From contig MAXR01000147.1 in NCBI GenBank assembly GCA_001751155.1, forward strand, positions 1 through 16,493: a stretch of DNA of 16,493 nucleotides. The letters run 5' to 3'. This document shows, piece by piece, positions 1 through 9,027 of the stretch (positions are counted from its first letter, which is position 1; each line of letters starts with the position of its first letter). The notes beneath the pieces are model-generated. The model was not told the DNA's origin. It did not search any database and saw only the letters and a program-made list of their open reading frames with translations. The DNA is from Desulfuromonadales bacterium C00003068. GTDB taxonomy: Bacteria; Desulfobacterota; Desulfuromonadia; Desulfuromonadales; Desulfuromonadaceae. A program made the translations under genes and the position numbers.

Positions 1-1827
1 ACCCGCAACAGCTCACCGCTATCGCCCTTGAGGTCTTCAAGGATAGTGCGCATCGATTTCGACACCGAGCGTGGGGTAATGCCATGCTCTTCATTGTACG
101 CTTGTTGATGCACCCGACGACGTTCCGTTTCATCGATACACGCTTTCATCGATTTGGTCACCCGGTCGGCATACATAATCACCCGTCCATTTAAATTCCG
201 TGCCGCGCGTCCACAACTCTGAATCAAGGCGCGGGCGCTACGCAAGAAGCCCTCTTTATCGGCATCTAAAATGGCCACTAACGCCACCTCAGGGATATCC
301 AACCCTTCACGCAGCAAGTTGATACCGATCAACACATCGAACTCCCCTAGACGCAAATTACGGATAATCTCCATCCGCTCAACCGTATCGATATCGGAAT
401 GAAGGTAACGCACCCGAATCCCTAACTCTTGCAGGTAGGTGGTCAAATCCTCGGCCATCCGCTTGGTCATGGTGGTCACCAAAACCCGCGCTTGAATCTC
501 TACAGTGGCGTGGATTTCATGGACGAGATCATCGACTTGCTGCTGAGCAGGGCGCACCTCAATTGGTGGATCAAGTAGGCCCGTTGGTCGAACAATTTGC
601 TCGACCACCACACCCTGGGCTTTTTCCAGTTCGTAATCCGCTGGAGTTGCCGAGACATAAACCGTTTGCAGGTCTTTGCCCTCAAACTCTTCGAATTTAA
701 GCGGCCTATTATCCAACGCTGACGGCAAGCGAAAACCATAACCAACCAAATTCTCTTTGCGTGAACGGTCACCACGATACATCGCCCCCACCTGCGATAC
801 ACTGACATGACTTTCGTCAATAAACAGTAAGGCATCATCGGGGAAATAATCAAATAGGGTCGCTGGAGCCTCGCCCACATCTCGGCCATCCATATAGCGC
901 GAATAGTTTTCGATCCCTTGGCAATAGCCCATCTCCTCCATCACCTCGATATCAAACATGGTGCGTTGCTCAATGCGCTGCGCCTCGACCAATTGATTAC
1001 GCTCGCGAAAATAAGTGATCCGCTGCTGCAACTCATCCTGAATTTTCTTAATCGCCTTCTTTAACGTCGGCCGAGTCGCCACATAGTGACTGGCGGGGAA
1101 GATGCTGGTTTTGTTCACCTTATCAATGACTATGCCACGCAGCGGGTCGATCTCACTGATGGCGTCAATCTCATCACCAAAAAACTCGATCCGCAAGGCA
1201 AGGTCTTCCTCGTAGGCGGGGAATATCTCAACACTATCGCCGCGCACCCGAAAGGTACCACGATGAAAATCGGTATCATTGCGCTGGTATTGGATGTCAA
1301 CCAACTGCTGCAACAACGTGTTGCGATCAAGCTCCATCCCCACCTCTAGAGCCGACCAACATACCGAAATAAGCTTCCGGCGAACCAAGACCATAGATAC
1401 ACGACACCGAGGCGACAATAATAACATCGCGCCGTGTTAACAGACTGCGTGTGGCACTATGGCGCAATTTGTCAATCTCCTCATTGATAGAGGAATCTTT
1501 TTCGATAAAGGTATTGGTACTCGCAACATAGGCTTCAGGTTGATAGTAATCGTAATAAGAGACAAAATATTCGACGGCATTATTAGGAAACAATTCGCGA
1601 AACTCACCATACAATTGGGCGGCGAGGGTTTTATTGTGAGCCAATATCAGTGCAGGGCGCTGAGTCTGTTCAATGACATTGGCCATGGTAAAGGTTTTAC
1701 CGCTACCCGTTACTCCGAGCAATACCTGATGACGGGCATCATCGTTAACCCCTTCAACCAATTCGGCAATAGCAGTCGGTTGATCGCCAGCAGGTTCATA
1801 TTCTGATTTTAAAACAAACTTCGCCAT
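1..1827 (-). CDS. uvrB: UvrABC excinuclease subunit B; 3' end cut by window edge, one-base frameshift near 1350
   Basis: UvrB is the DNA-damage-verifying, helicase-like ATPase of nucleotide excision repair; it is loaded by UvrA and recruits UvrC. The start at 1827 ([10 protein letters not shown]) follows a GAGAAAG ribosome binding site. The N-terminal 160 residues are typical: Walker A GVTGSGKT at about 38-45, the Tyr-rich beta-hairpin [10 protein letters not shown] at about 92-101, and [16 protein letters not shown]. After FGMLVG the frame runs into SRGGDGA and a stop at 1327. The family continuation ([10 protein letters not shown], later [54 protein letters not shown]) resumes at 1349 in the next frame and stays open to base 1. 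One extra base at about 1350 explains this. The end of motif VI and the C-terminal UVR domain lie outside or at the edge. An in-frame restart is unlikely, so this is either a sequencing or assembly indel or a real mutation. Confidence 0.95.
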
Positions 1828-1936
1828 TTGATTCTTTCTCGGTCACGCTGCACACTACATATGGCAGCTAATCATCGTACAAATTAACACATTTACCCCA
1901 CCGCTACCAACAGGGTTCAGCCCAAAGCCATCGCAT

Positions 1937-1971
1937 TAAAAAAGCCGCCCAATCAATGAAGATTGAGCGGC
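1937..1971 (-). terminator. Intrinsic terminator after the hydrogenase-MCP operon
   Basis: On the plus strand an 11-base arm GCCGCCCAATC (1944-1954) pairs with GATTGAGCGGC (1961-1971) with one G-T wobble and a six-base loop. Read on the minus strand, the stem is followed directly by a run of T's (plus-strand A's at 1938-1943). It lies about 30 bases after the MCP stop codon and before uvrB, so it should end the large-small-MCP transcript and separate it from uvrB. Confidence 0.9.
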
Positions 1972-1999
1972 CCTTGGATACCGTTATAATTCAGATTTG

Positions 2000-3724
2000 T
2001 TACGATGGTGGCAACAACCGCGATTGAGAAGTTGAACTAGTCTGAAAACGTTCCATCAAACGACGTAAATGGTTGGCATGAGCAGCCAACTGCTCAGCAG
2101 AAGCAGCACTCTCCTCAGAGGTCGCTGTAGTTTGCTGAGTAACCTTGTCCATTTGCGTCAAACCCGTACTGATCTGAGAAATTCCCTCAGCCTGTTCGGT
2201 AGATGAAACCGTGATTTCTGAAACCAGATCGGTAATCTTCGCAATACCATTGACAATATTTTCCAACGACACCGCTGTATCATTGGCACACTGGGCACCA
2301 TCTTCCACTTTACTTACCGAATCTTCAATAATCTGTGCTGTTTCCTGAGCTGCTTTCGCACTACGTGCGGCTAAATTTCGCACCTCCTCAGCAACAACAG
2401 CAAATCCCTTACCATGCTGTCCAGCGCGAGCCGCTTCAACTGCAGCATTAAGCGCCAACAGATTTGTTTGAAAGGCAATCTCCTCAATCGTTTTAATAAT
2501 TTTAGAGATATTTTGACTCGATTGGTTGATGGCAACCATCGACTGCACCATCTCCTGCATTTGACTTTGACCTGACTCAGCCTGACTCTTTGTTGTTTCA
2601 GTTAGTGCATTAGCAGCCTTGGCATTGTCAGCATTCGCTCCAGTTTGGCCACTTAGTTCATTTATTGATGCTGAAATTTGCTGCATCGCTGCAGCTTGTT
2701 CGGTGGCCCCCTGCGATAAGCTTTGGCTGGTATCACTCACCTGATCAGCACCATTGGATATCTGTCCTGCAGCGGAATCGATTTCACCAATCACCCCATT
2801 CATATCTGTACACAATTTATTCAGAGCAGTCAGCACCACATCTTCCTGATCACGCGGAGCAACGGTCACACATAGATTTCCCTGAGAAAGTTGCTCAATC
2901 GTTGCAACCACTTCAGTTTCAAGACTCTGAGCTAACTGATCCATACTACGCGCTGTTTCACCAATCTCATCCTGCTGAGTAAGATTCAAACGTTGAGACT
3001 GACGACCAAGGCTGATCTGTTCAATAACTACACGTACCTTTTCCAGTGGTTTTTGCACTAAAGAACCAAGCATCAAATATAAACTAAGTACCGCGAGAAG
3101 GAGGCCAACCACCCCAGTTATCACATTGATTTTAATGCTTGAACGGGTACTTTGCTCGGCAATCGACATCATCTCATTCTTCAACGCATGGACAGTTGAT
3201 AGATCATAATGGACAAACAGTACCCCAGAAAGCTCACCTCGCTTCGCCTTCGTATGGCAACGTAAGCAATCCGACTCCATTAAGTGTGGTTTCGCTAAAT
3301 AGATCGTCTCGCCAACCTCTTGTTCAAAAAGATGACTACCATTACTCACAACATCTGAAAAAAGTTGCTGTTGCAAAACCGTATCAATACTCGCATCGTT
3401 ACTACTGTAGGTGATCTTGCCCGTCGGATCGGTCAATCCGATCTCCAACACCCCTTTCATCTGACCCATGCTGGTCAACAGTTCACTAAATACAAACATC
3501 TCACCGCGCTCAAGAGAACCGACCGTACCCGTCTCAAGGCTGGCAAAGGTATTTTTAGCATTATCCTTACCTGCACTATACAGCGCATCAATAGCTTGAC
3601 TAGAAATCCTATCTAAACTTCGAACACTGGTGCTACCGCTAATCCACGCCGTCGCACTAAACACAAGACATAAACACAGGGCGACTAGAAAACTGACTTT
3701 TGCTCGAATCGTCTTTAATTGCAT
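2000..3724 (-). CDS. Methyl-accepting chemotaxis protein with a periplasmic c-type heme sensor domain
   Basis: A 574-residue transmembrane chemoreceptor. An N-terminal membrane segment (about 10-30) leads into a periplasmic domain (about 31-198) containing a CLRCH heme-c motif at 153-157. A second membrane segment (about 199-221) is followed by a HAMP region (about 222-275), a further HAMP-like stretch (about 276-316), and a long coiled-coil signalling domain. Its hairpin tip [20 protein letters not shown] (about 415-434) is the CheA/CheW-contacting motif, followed by [15 protein letters not shown]. No CheR-tethering pentapeptide is seen at the end (LLPPS). A single heme in a periplasmic PAS-like fold is known from Geobacter chemoreceptors (GSU0582, GSU0935), which are thought to sense redox state or small ligands. 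The gene starts 17 bases after the hydrogenase small-subunit stop with its own AGGGGGA site, so it is probably cotranscribed with the hydrogenase. Its direct ligand is not visible from sequence. Confidence 0.95.
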   Translation of the reverse strand: MQLKTIRAKVSFLVALCLCLVFSATAWISGSTSVRSLDRISSQAIDALYSAGKDNAKNTFASLETGTVGSLERGEMFVFSELLTSMGQMKGVLEIGLTDPTGKITYSSNDASIDTVLQQQLFSDVVSNGSHLFEQEVGETIYLAKPHLMESDCLRCHTKAKRGELSGVLFVHYDLSTVHALKNEMMSIAEQSTRSSIKINVITGVVGLLLAVLSLYLMLGSLVQKPLEKVRVVIEQISLGRQSQRLNLTQQDEIGETARSMDQLAQSLETEVVATIEQLSQGNLCVTVAPRDQEDVVLTALNKLCTDMNGVIGEIDSAAGQISNGADQVSDTSQSLSQGATEQAAAMQQISASINELSGQTGANADNAKAANALTETTKSQAESGQSQMQEMVQSMVAINQSSQNISKIIKTIEEIAFQTNLLALNAAVEAARAGQHGKGFAVVAEEVRNLAARSAKAAQETAQIIEDSVSKVEDGAQCANDTAVSLENIVNGIAKITDLVSEITVSSTEQAEGISQISTGLTQMDKVTQQTTATSEESAASAEQLAAHANHLRRLMERFQTSSTSQSRLLPPS

Positions 3725-3741
3725 CGTTTTAGTTCCCCCTA

Positions 3742-4659
3742 TTAAGCACCATGCTCGGTGTCGTTGAATCGGTAAAAAGAATAATCACGATCACGAGCAA
3801 ACTCAGGACGAGCACAACCAACACACACTGAGCGCGAACGAACACACCAGTTAACACCACCATTCCAACCACGCAGAGAACAATCACTATGGGTAACGAC
3901 ACCTTGACAACCAAGTTTAAACTGACAACCCTGATCCCCGGGATGCTGGGCAAACTCTTTCGCTTGATATTGGGCAAAAAATTGACATTGATCGTGAAGA
4001 AGTCGGCCATAGGTTCGCTTAGGCCGAGCATGTTGGTCCAACTCAGGAATACCAACTTTCAGCACATGGACCAAATTACCAACGGTCCAATCGGGATGGG
4101 TCGGACAACCAGGAAGATTGATAACAGGGGGGTTCATCCCAGCTTTTTTTAACGCACCCTGAACCGAAGTAGCACCAGTCACATTAGGTGGCGCAGCAGG
4201 AATACCGCCAAAGCTGGCACAGGCGCCAACGGCAACAACCGCCTTAGCCTTGCTTGCAGCGCGTTGAAACAGCTCGTAAAAACTCTCATTATTAATCATG
4301 CACGCTTCAGGTATTCCAAGGGGAATAGCCCCTTCAACCACAAGAATATAGCCACCTTTGTCGATCGCTGTCGCCAACGCGTCATTGGCACTTACCCCTG
4401 TTGCCGCACTCAATGTTTGATGAAAATATAACGACAAGTAACGGGTTAACAGATCAGCAGGGCCGGGATTACTACTATTGAGAAAACTAACAGAACATCC
4501 TGAACAAGACTGCCCTTGCAGCCACAAAATCGGGGCTCGGCCAGTGGACATCTCCTCTAATCCGTGCGCGATTTGAGGAACTAATGTCGTAGAAAGTCCC
4601 ATTCCAGCAACAATTATTCCAGCATCTTTAAGAAAGGTTCTTCGAGAAACAGGTTTCAT
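3742..4659 (-). CDS. Periplasmic [NiFe]-hydrogenase small (electron-transfer) subunit, Tat-exported
   Basis: The 305-residue precursor carries the iron-sulfur relay from the NiFe site to an external acceptor. The twin-arginine signal SRRTFLK (5-11) is followed by a hydrophobic segment to about residue 33. Ligand sets are visible. Proximal [4Fe-4S]: C52, C55, C147, C185. Distal cluster: H222, C225, C245, C251. Medial cluster: C260, C279, C282, plus C272 where standard enzymes with a [3Fe-4S] cluster have proline, which suggests a medial [4Fe-4S] as in [NiFeSe] enzymes. The protein ends soon after the medial ligands and lacks the C-terminal hydrophobic anchor of HyaA/HupS types, so the enzyme should be soluble or peripherally bound in the periplasm. 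The ATG follows AAGGAG at a spacing of 7, 34 bases after the large-subunit stop. The order large then small is the reverse of most group 1 operons. The physiological acceptor is not encoded beside it unless it is the heme MCP downstream. Confidence 0.96.
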   Translation of the reverse strand: MKPVSRRTFLKDAGIIVAGMGLSTTLVPQIAHGLEEMSTGRAPILWLQGQSCSGCSVSFLNSSNPGPADLLTRYLSLYFHQTLSAATGVSANDALATAIDKGGYILVVEGAIPLGIPEACMINNESFYELFQRAASKAKAVVAVGACASFGGIPAAPPNVTGATSVQGALKKAGMNPPVINLPGCPTHPDWTVGNLVHVLKVGIPELDQHARPKRTYGRLLHDQCQFFAQYQAKEFAQHPGDQGCQFKLGCQGVVTHSDCSLRGWNGGVNWCVRSRSVCVGCARPEFARDRDYSFYRFNDTEHGA

Positions 4660-4693
4660 CCAAGCTCTCCTTGGTCAGCGATAATCGGTTTAA

Positions 4694-6193
4694 TTAGTGG
4701 ATTGCACAAGCAATACAGGGATCAAAAGAGCGAACGATCCGCGCAATTTCGAGGCCCTGATAACTGAGATCAACATCAGTGCCAATCAACGATTGCTCTA
4801 CTGGGCCGAGAGAACCATTTGCGTCACGCGGCGAGAAATTCCACGTACTGGGAACCACATTTTGATAACCACCAATTTTCCCTTTTTCTATCGATATCCA
4901 ATGACCCAAGGCGCCACGAGGTGCTTCAGTAAGGCCCTCACCTTTGCGATCTTTGTTGCCATGGTATTTACCCACCGTCGGCTGACCGGGTTGGAGAGCA
5001 TCGAGCCAACGTTCCATCCGTTGCGCTACCAATAATGATTCCAAAGCGCGGGCTGCATGACGGCCAAGGGCACTGTTGAGTTGTGAACTCTTTAACCCTG
5101 AGCTCTTCAACAAACCAGCAACGGCAGCGGTCACTTCAGTATCCCCTGCGGCACTGGCAACCAGCAATCGAGCTAACGGCCCTACTTCATAAGATTCACC
5201 ATTGTAACGCGGTGCTTTTATCCATGTATAAGCGCCCTCTTTGTGTTGCTGAACTGTTGTTACACTTGCTGAAGGGTGGTCACTTGGCGAGGATTTATAA
5301 TAGGATTTACTGACATCTTCACCAATCAAATCGGTATTTAAAGGACTAAGGACATCGTCCTTAAGAACACCACCTGGCAACCACGTTCCGCTACCCTCTT
5401 GAAAAACGCCATAACTTAAATAACGGGAAACACCGCGACCAATATTTGCATACGCAGGATAAAGACGAGCAACTTCCAAAATATCAGGCAAATAGACTGT
5501 TTCGATAAAACGTTTAATCTTTTTCAAGCGACTACGGAAATTTTCCACCGTTGCCGCATCAACACCGGTCGTCACACCACCGGGCAGTAAGCTCGCTGTA
5601 TGAGGCATTTTGCCACCAAACAGCGCCGCCATACTGTGAGCCTCTTGACGCATATCTAGGGCTTCTAAGTAATGGCCCAAGGCGGTAAGGTTCCACTTTT
5701 TATCTTTAGGGTAATCCCCTTTTGATTTTGGTAGAAAGGGAGCAACGGGAAGGACTCGATTGCTATTTAACTCTTGCTTGGCCCACTCTTGAACTTCGAG
5801 GAGCTTGGCATCACGACCTGTATAGCTGAGAATATCTTCGACATTAATAAAATCGAGTGCCGAGAGTTGATAAAAATGGAGAATGTGACTTTGAAGGTAA
5901 TTAGCACCAAGCACCAAATTTCTCATCATTTTACCATTATCAGGGACAACAATTCCTAAGGCATCTTCTAAACAAAGACTTGAAGCAACCGCATGGCTCA
6001 CGGGACAAACACCGCAAATACGCTGAGTAATAACAGGGGCATCAAAAGGGTCGCGACCGAGCAAAAGGGTTTCAAAGCCACGAAACATCTCCCCTTTACA
6101 CCAGCTATCGACCACCTTGCCATCCTCAATTCGAGTATCAATCCGCAAATGACCTTCAACGCGGGTAAGAGGGTCAATGATGATCTTTGCCAT
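4694..6193 (-). CDS. [NiFe]-hydrogenase large (catalytic) subunit, without a C-terminal maturation peptide
   Basis: This 499-residue subunit holds the Ni-Fe(CN)2CO site that splits or makes H2. MAKIIIDPLTRVEGHLRI is the family start, and ATG 6193 is preceded by AAAGGAG; an in-frame ATG at 6223 adds ten non-homologous residues and is not chosen. The L1 motif RICGVCPVSH spans residues 58-67 and the L2 motif DPCIACAIH spans 491-499. All four nickel ligands are Cys (C60, C63, C493, C496), with TGT codons at the last two and no Sec codon. The stop codon follows H499 immediately, so the C-terminal extension normally removed by a HyaD/HoxM-type protease is absent. That trait is known from H2-sensing (HupV/HoxC) and CooH-type subunits. 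No protease gene is in the window, consistent with none being needed. It is the first gene of the large-small-MCP operon and should be exported in complex with the Tat-signalled small subunit. Confidence 0.96.
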   Translation of the reverse strand: MAKIIIDPLTRVEGHLRIDTRIEDGKVVDSWCKGEMFRGFETLLLGRDPFDAPVITQRICGVCPVSHAVASSLCLEDALGIVVPDNGKMMRNLVLGANYLQSHILHFYQLSALDFINVEDILSYTGRDAKLLEVQEWAKQELNSNRVLPVAPFLPKSKGDYPKDKKWNLTALGHYLEALDMRQEAHSMAALFGGKMPHTASLLPGGVTTGVDAATVENFRSRLKKIKRFIETVYLPDILEVARLYPAYANIGRGVSRYLSYGVFQEGSGTWLPGGVLKDDVLSPLNTDLIGEDVSKSYYKSSPSDHPSASVTTVQQHKEGAYTWIKAPRYNGESYEVGPLARLLVASAAGDTEVTAAVAGLLKSSGLKSSQLNSALGRHAARALESLLVAQRMERWLDALQPGQPTVGKYHGNKDRKGEGLTEAPRGALGHWISIEKGKIGGYQNVVPSTWNFSPRDANGSLGPVEQSLIGTDVDLSYQGLEIARIVRSFDPCIACAIH

Positions 6194-6269
6194 TGGCTTT
6201 TTCTCCTTTAAATCAGTGGTCAAATAGATTTATCTTATATGGAAAGGAAATCGTAGTTATGGTGTATAC

Positions 6270-6298
6270 GCTATAACGTTAGATATTCTTACCTTCAA
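6270..6298 (-). promoter_or_regulatory. Candidate sigma-70-type promoter for the hydrogenase-MCP operon
   Basis: On the minus strand TTGAAG (6298-6293) and TATAGC (6275-6270) are separated by 17 bases, each matching four of six consensus positions. Transcription would start about 65-70 bases upstream of the large-subunit ATG. The match is moderate and the region is AT-rich, so chance is possible. Confidence 0.4.
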
Positions 6299-6317
6299 AA
6301 TGATACACTGTCAATTA

Positions 6318-6331
6318 TTAACGAAGATCAA
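6318..6331. promoter_or_regulatory. Weak FNR/CRP-like dyad between hypA and the hydrogenase operon
   Basis: The plus-strand sequence TTAACGAAGATCAA resembles the FNR box TTGAT-N4-ATCAA, with a perfect right half and two mismatches in the left half. It lies 35 bases upstream of the hypA start and about 20 bases upstream of the candidate minus-strand -35 box, a place where an oxygen-responsive regulator could act on both. The match is too weak to assert. Confidence 0.2.
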
Positions 6332-6366
6332 CGACCTAATGAACCAAGAGCTAAAAGGTTAATCCA

Positions 6367-6708
6367 ATGCATGAACTCGCCATCACTCAAGAATTAGTTT
6401 CTCTCGCTCAAAGCCAAGCACTCACACATGGCGCGCGCCACATTTCAAGCATTACCATTGAAGTTGGCACCCTTAGTGGCGTCATCGCGGACTCAATGGC
6501 ATTTTGTTATGATAGTTGCACTAAAGGAACGATACTGGAGGGATCAACACTGAAGATCGTCCCAATTGCTGCGTTAGGGTGGTGTCCCGACTGCGAGCAG
6601 CAACGGGAGATGAATTCTGCCAGCTTAGCCTGTATCGAATGTGGCGGTTTTTTTATCAAACCAGAGCAAGGAACAGAGTTACGCCTTGTTGAACTCGAAA
6701 CCGATTAA
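6367..6708 (+). CDS. hypA: Hydrogenase nickel incorporation protein HypA
   Basis: A 113-residue protein of normal HypA length that delivers nickel with HypB to the hydrogenase large-subunit precursor. MHEL at the N-terminus provides the nickel-binding site (Met1/His2, Glu3 nearby). The zinc-binding loop has CPDC (73-76) and CIEC (89-92). An AAAAGG ribosome binding site precedes the ATG. It stands alone on the plus strand, divergent from the hydrogenase large subunit and convergent with hypF. The TAA stops of hypA (6706-6708) and hypF (6705-6707, minus) overlap within a GATTAATC palindrome, so the two genes end with no space between them and no terminator is visible. In most genomes hypA sits in the same operon as hypB; here it is split off. 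Confidence 0.95.
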   Translation: MHELAITQELVSLAQSQALTHGARHISSITIEVGTLSGVIADSMAFCYDSCTKGTILEGSTLKIVPIAALGWCPDCEQQREMNSASLACIECGGFFIKPEQGTELRLVELETD

Positions 6709-9027
6709 TCAGTACAGCCGTCAGGTCTATTTGATAAACTAGCAATCACTGCTTGACCTAACGCCAAGCCACCATCATTCGGAGGAACACGATGATGGCT
6801 ATAGACCTCAAACTCCTCACGGTGAAGTAAACCTAGCGTCATTTCGGTCAAATAGCGATTTTGGAACACCCCACCCGACAACGCAACAGAATTAACGTGG
6901 TGCCGATTGCGGATGTGACACGCCCCAGCAACAATCATGTTAGCGACACTCGCGTGAAAGCGGCGACTGATCGTCGCAGTCAAAACCCCCATTTCGATAT
7001 CAGCAACGATGGCGCGAACCATTGGCCGGACATCGCAAATAAAAGGACTACCAACCGCGTCAGCATCCAACTCAATAGGGTAAGGCTCCACATCGGTGCA
7101 GTCAAGTTGGTGCGGTTCGATGAGCTGCTCAAGTTCAACAGCAGCCTGCCCCTCATAACTCACCTGTTGACGCACCATCAATAAAGCGGCAACCGCATCA
7201 AATAAGCGGCCACAGCTTGAGGTCAACGGGGTGTTCAGTTTTTTATCAATCATCTGGAGGATCAATGTCAGCATCTCAGCGGGAAGCTGACGCAGTAGCT
7301 CAATATCGGGAAGATCGACACCAAAGCTATGGCGCAGATAACTTATGGCCATCCGATACGGTTCCCGTGTTGCCGCATCACCGCCGGGCATGGCAACGTA
7401 ATCAAGATACCCCAGACGCTTGAAGCCACATAGATCGCCGAGCAAAAACTCTCCTCCCCACATGTGACCGTCATCCCCATAACCGTTGCCATCGAAGATC
7501 ACGCCAATACAGGGTTCACTTAAACCATTATCAACCATACAACTGGCCAAATGGGCATGATGGTGCTGAACGGCAACACCGTGCTGAGGCTGATTACGTG
7601 CATAACGGCTACTGGTGTAGTCAGGATGAAGATCGTAGGCGATTTGCTGCGGTTCAACGCGTTGTAATGTTTGCAGATGATGGCGTGCACGGCACAACGC
7701 AGCAAAAGCGAGGGGATCAGCTAAATCGCCAATATGTTCGCTCATACACGGCCTGCCGCCCGCGTAACAAACAGAGGGTGTTTTTCTGTTCACCGCCAAC
7801 AGCAAGGGTGGTCACACCAGGAGCACACAGCTGCGCCGGTAACTCTATCGTCTGCGGCACATAACCACGCGAGCGACGTAACATCATCGGCTGACCGGCG
7901 ACCACTTGGACAATAGAATCATCGACGCGAGTATGAATTTCACGATCATGACACAAGAACAGATCAGCAATCCCCTGTAAGCGTGAACGCGCTTCGTCAT
8001 CTCCATAGGCGATGGGCTCATCACTGCGATTGCCACTGGTCATCACTAAGGCGATAAAATGATCGCGCAATAGCTGGTGGTGTAAAGGGGTGTAGGGCAA
8101 CATGACACCAATTGTTCGATTGCGTGGCGCAATCTGTGCTGACAGCGGTGAATCATGGCGATGAGCGACCACGACAATGGGTCGTTCCGCCCCAGTTAGT
8201 AGCGATATTTCGACATCATTCAGAGTCGCATAACGCCGCACCTGATCCAGATCAGCCGACATCACCGCCAGGGGTTTTTCATCACGCTGTTTACGCTGGC
8301 GCAATCGTTTAATGGCATCATCCTTACTGGCATCAACCACCAAGTGATAACCTCCCAGCCCCTTTACGGCGACAATTTTTCCCGCCCGCAACGATCGAAT
8401 GGTCTCCTGCAACGGATCACATTGGTCGAGCAACACCCCATCAGCATCAGATAAAGACAGTTGCGGCCCACACTGGGGGCAAGCATTGGGTTGGGCATGA
8501 AAACGGCGTGAGCTCGGATCGTCATACTCCTGCTGACAGCGAGAACACAACGCAAAGCGCGCCATAGTGGTTTGGGGTCGATCATAAGGGATGGCGGTGA
8601 CGATTGAATAACGTGGCCCACAGTTGGTGCAATTAATAAACGGATAGCCATAACGCCTATCTTCTGAATCGAACAACTCGGCAAGACACTGGCCACAAAC
8701 ACTGCTATCAGCAGTGATTTCGGCTGTTTGTTCTGTGAAACGTTCACTAGTACGAATTTCAAACGACGTTGACAATTGACATGAGAGGGGCGTTATCACC
8801 AACGAGTTAATGCGTGCCAAAGGGGGTAATTGCTGGCGTAATTGCTGACAAAAAAGATCGAGATTTTTCTGCGCCCCCTCAACCTCTATCCGGACGCCAC
8901 AACTATTATTAACAACCCAACCCGTGAACTTGAAGCGGCGAGACAATTGGTAAACAAACGGCCGAAAGCCCACCCCTTGAACCACGCCAGTTAAATCAAT
9001 GCGTAACCTTTGCACCGGTTCAGCCAT
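6705..9027 (-). CDS. hypF: Carbamoyltransferase HypF, interrupted by a one-base frameshift near 7746
   Basis: HypF uses carbamoyl phosphate and ATP to make the carbamoyl group that HypE converts to the cyanide ligands of the NiFe site. Domains in order: acylphosphatase-like with VQGVGFRPFVY (about 16-26); two zinc-finger pairs (C111/C114 with C133/C136, C161/C164 with C183/C186); YrdC-like (from about 215, KGLGGYHL); and a Kae1-like domain with VQHHHAH and ALSGGVFQNRYL. The first frame (start 9027) runs through LAVGGEQKNTLCLLRGRQAV and then leaves the family pattern, stopping at 7717. The expected continuation MSEHIGDLADPLAF begins one base later, at 7745. Removing one base at about 7746 gives an intact protein of about 773 residues, normal for the family. 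The ATG overlaps the hypE stop by one base (TGATG). As written, neither half would be functional. A sequence error and a true mutation cannot be separated here. Confidence 0.94.

Noticed and set aside
500..889. Minus-strand 129-codon frame in the uvrB region
   Set aside because: The true UvrB frame is continuous across this interval, with helicase motifs; this frame is an out-of-register shadow.
3729..4055. Minus-strand 108-codon frame inside the small subunit gene
   Set aside because: It is a shadow of the small-subunit reading frame, which carries all the cluster ligands.
4694..4720. Selenocysteine ([NiFeSe]) hydrogenase
   Set aside because: The small subunit looks NiFeSe-like, but both L2 positions are TGT cysteine codons and no in-frame TGA lies in the motif.
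7700..7760. Programmed ribosomal frameshift in hypF
   Set aside because: No slippery heptamer, internal Shine-Dalgarno at proper spacing or strong downstream hairpin is visible, and HypF is not known to be made this way.
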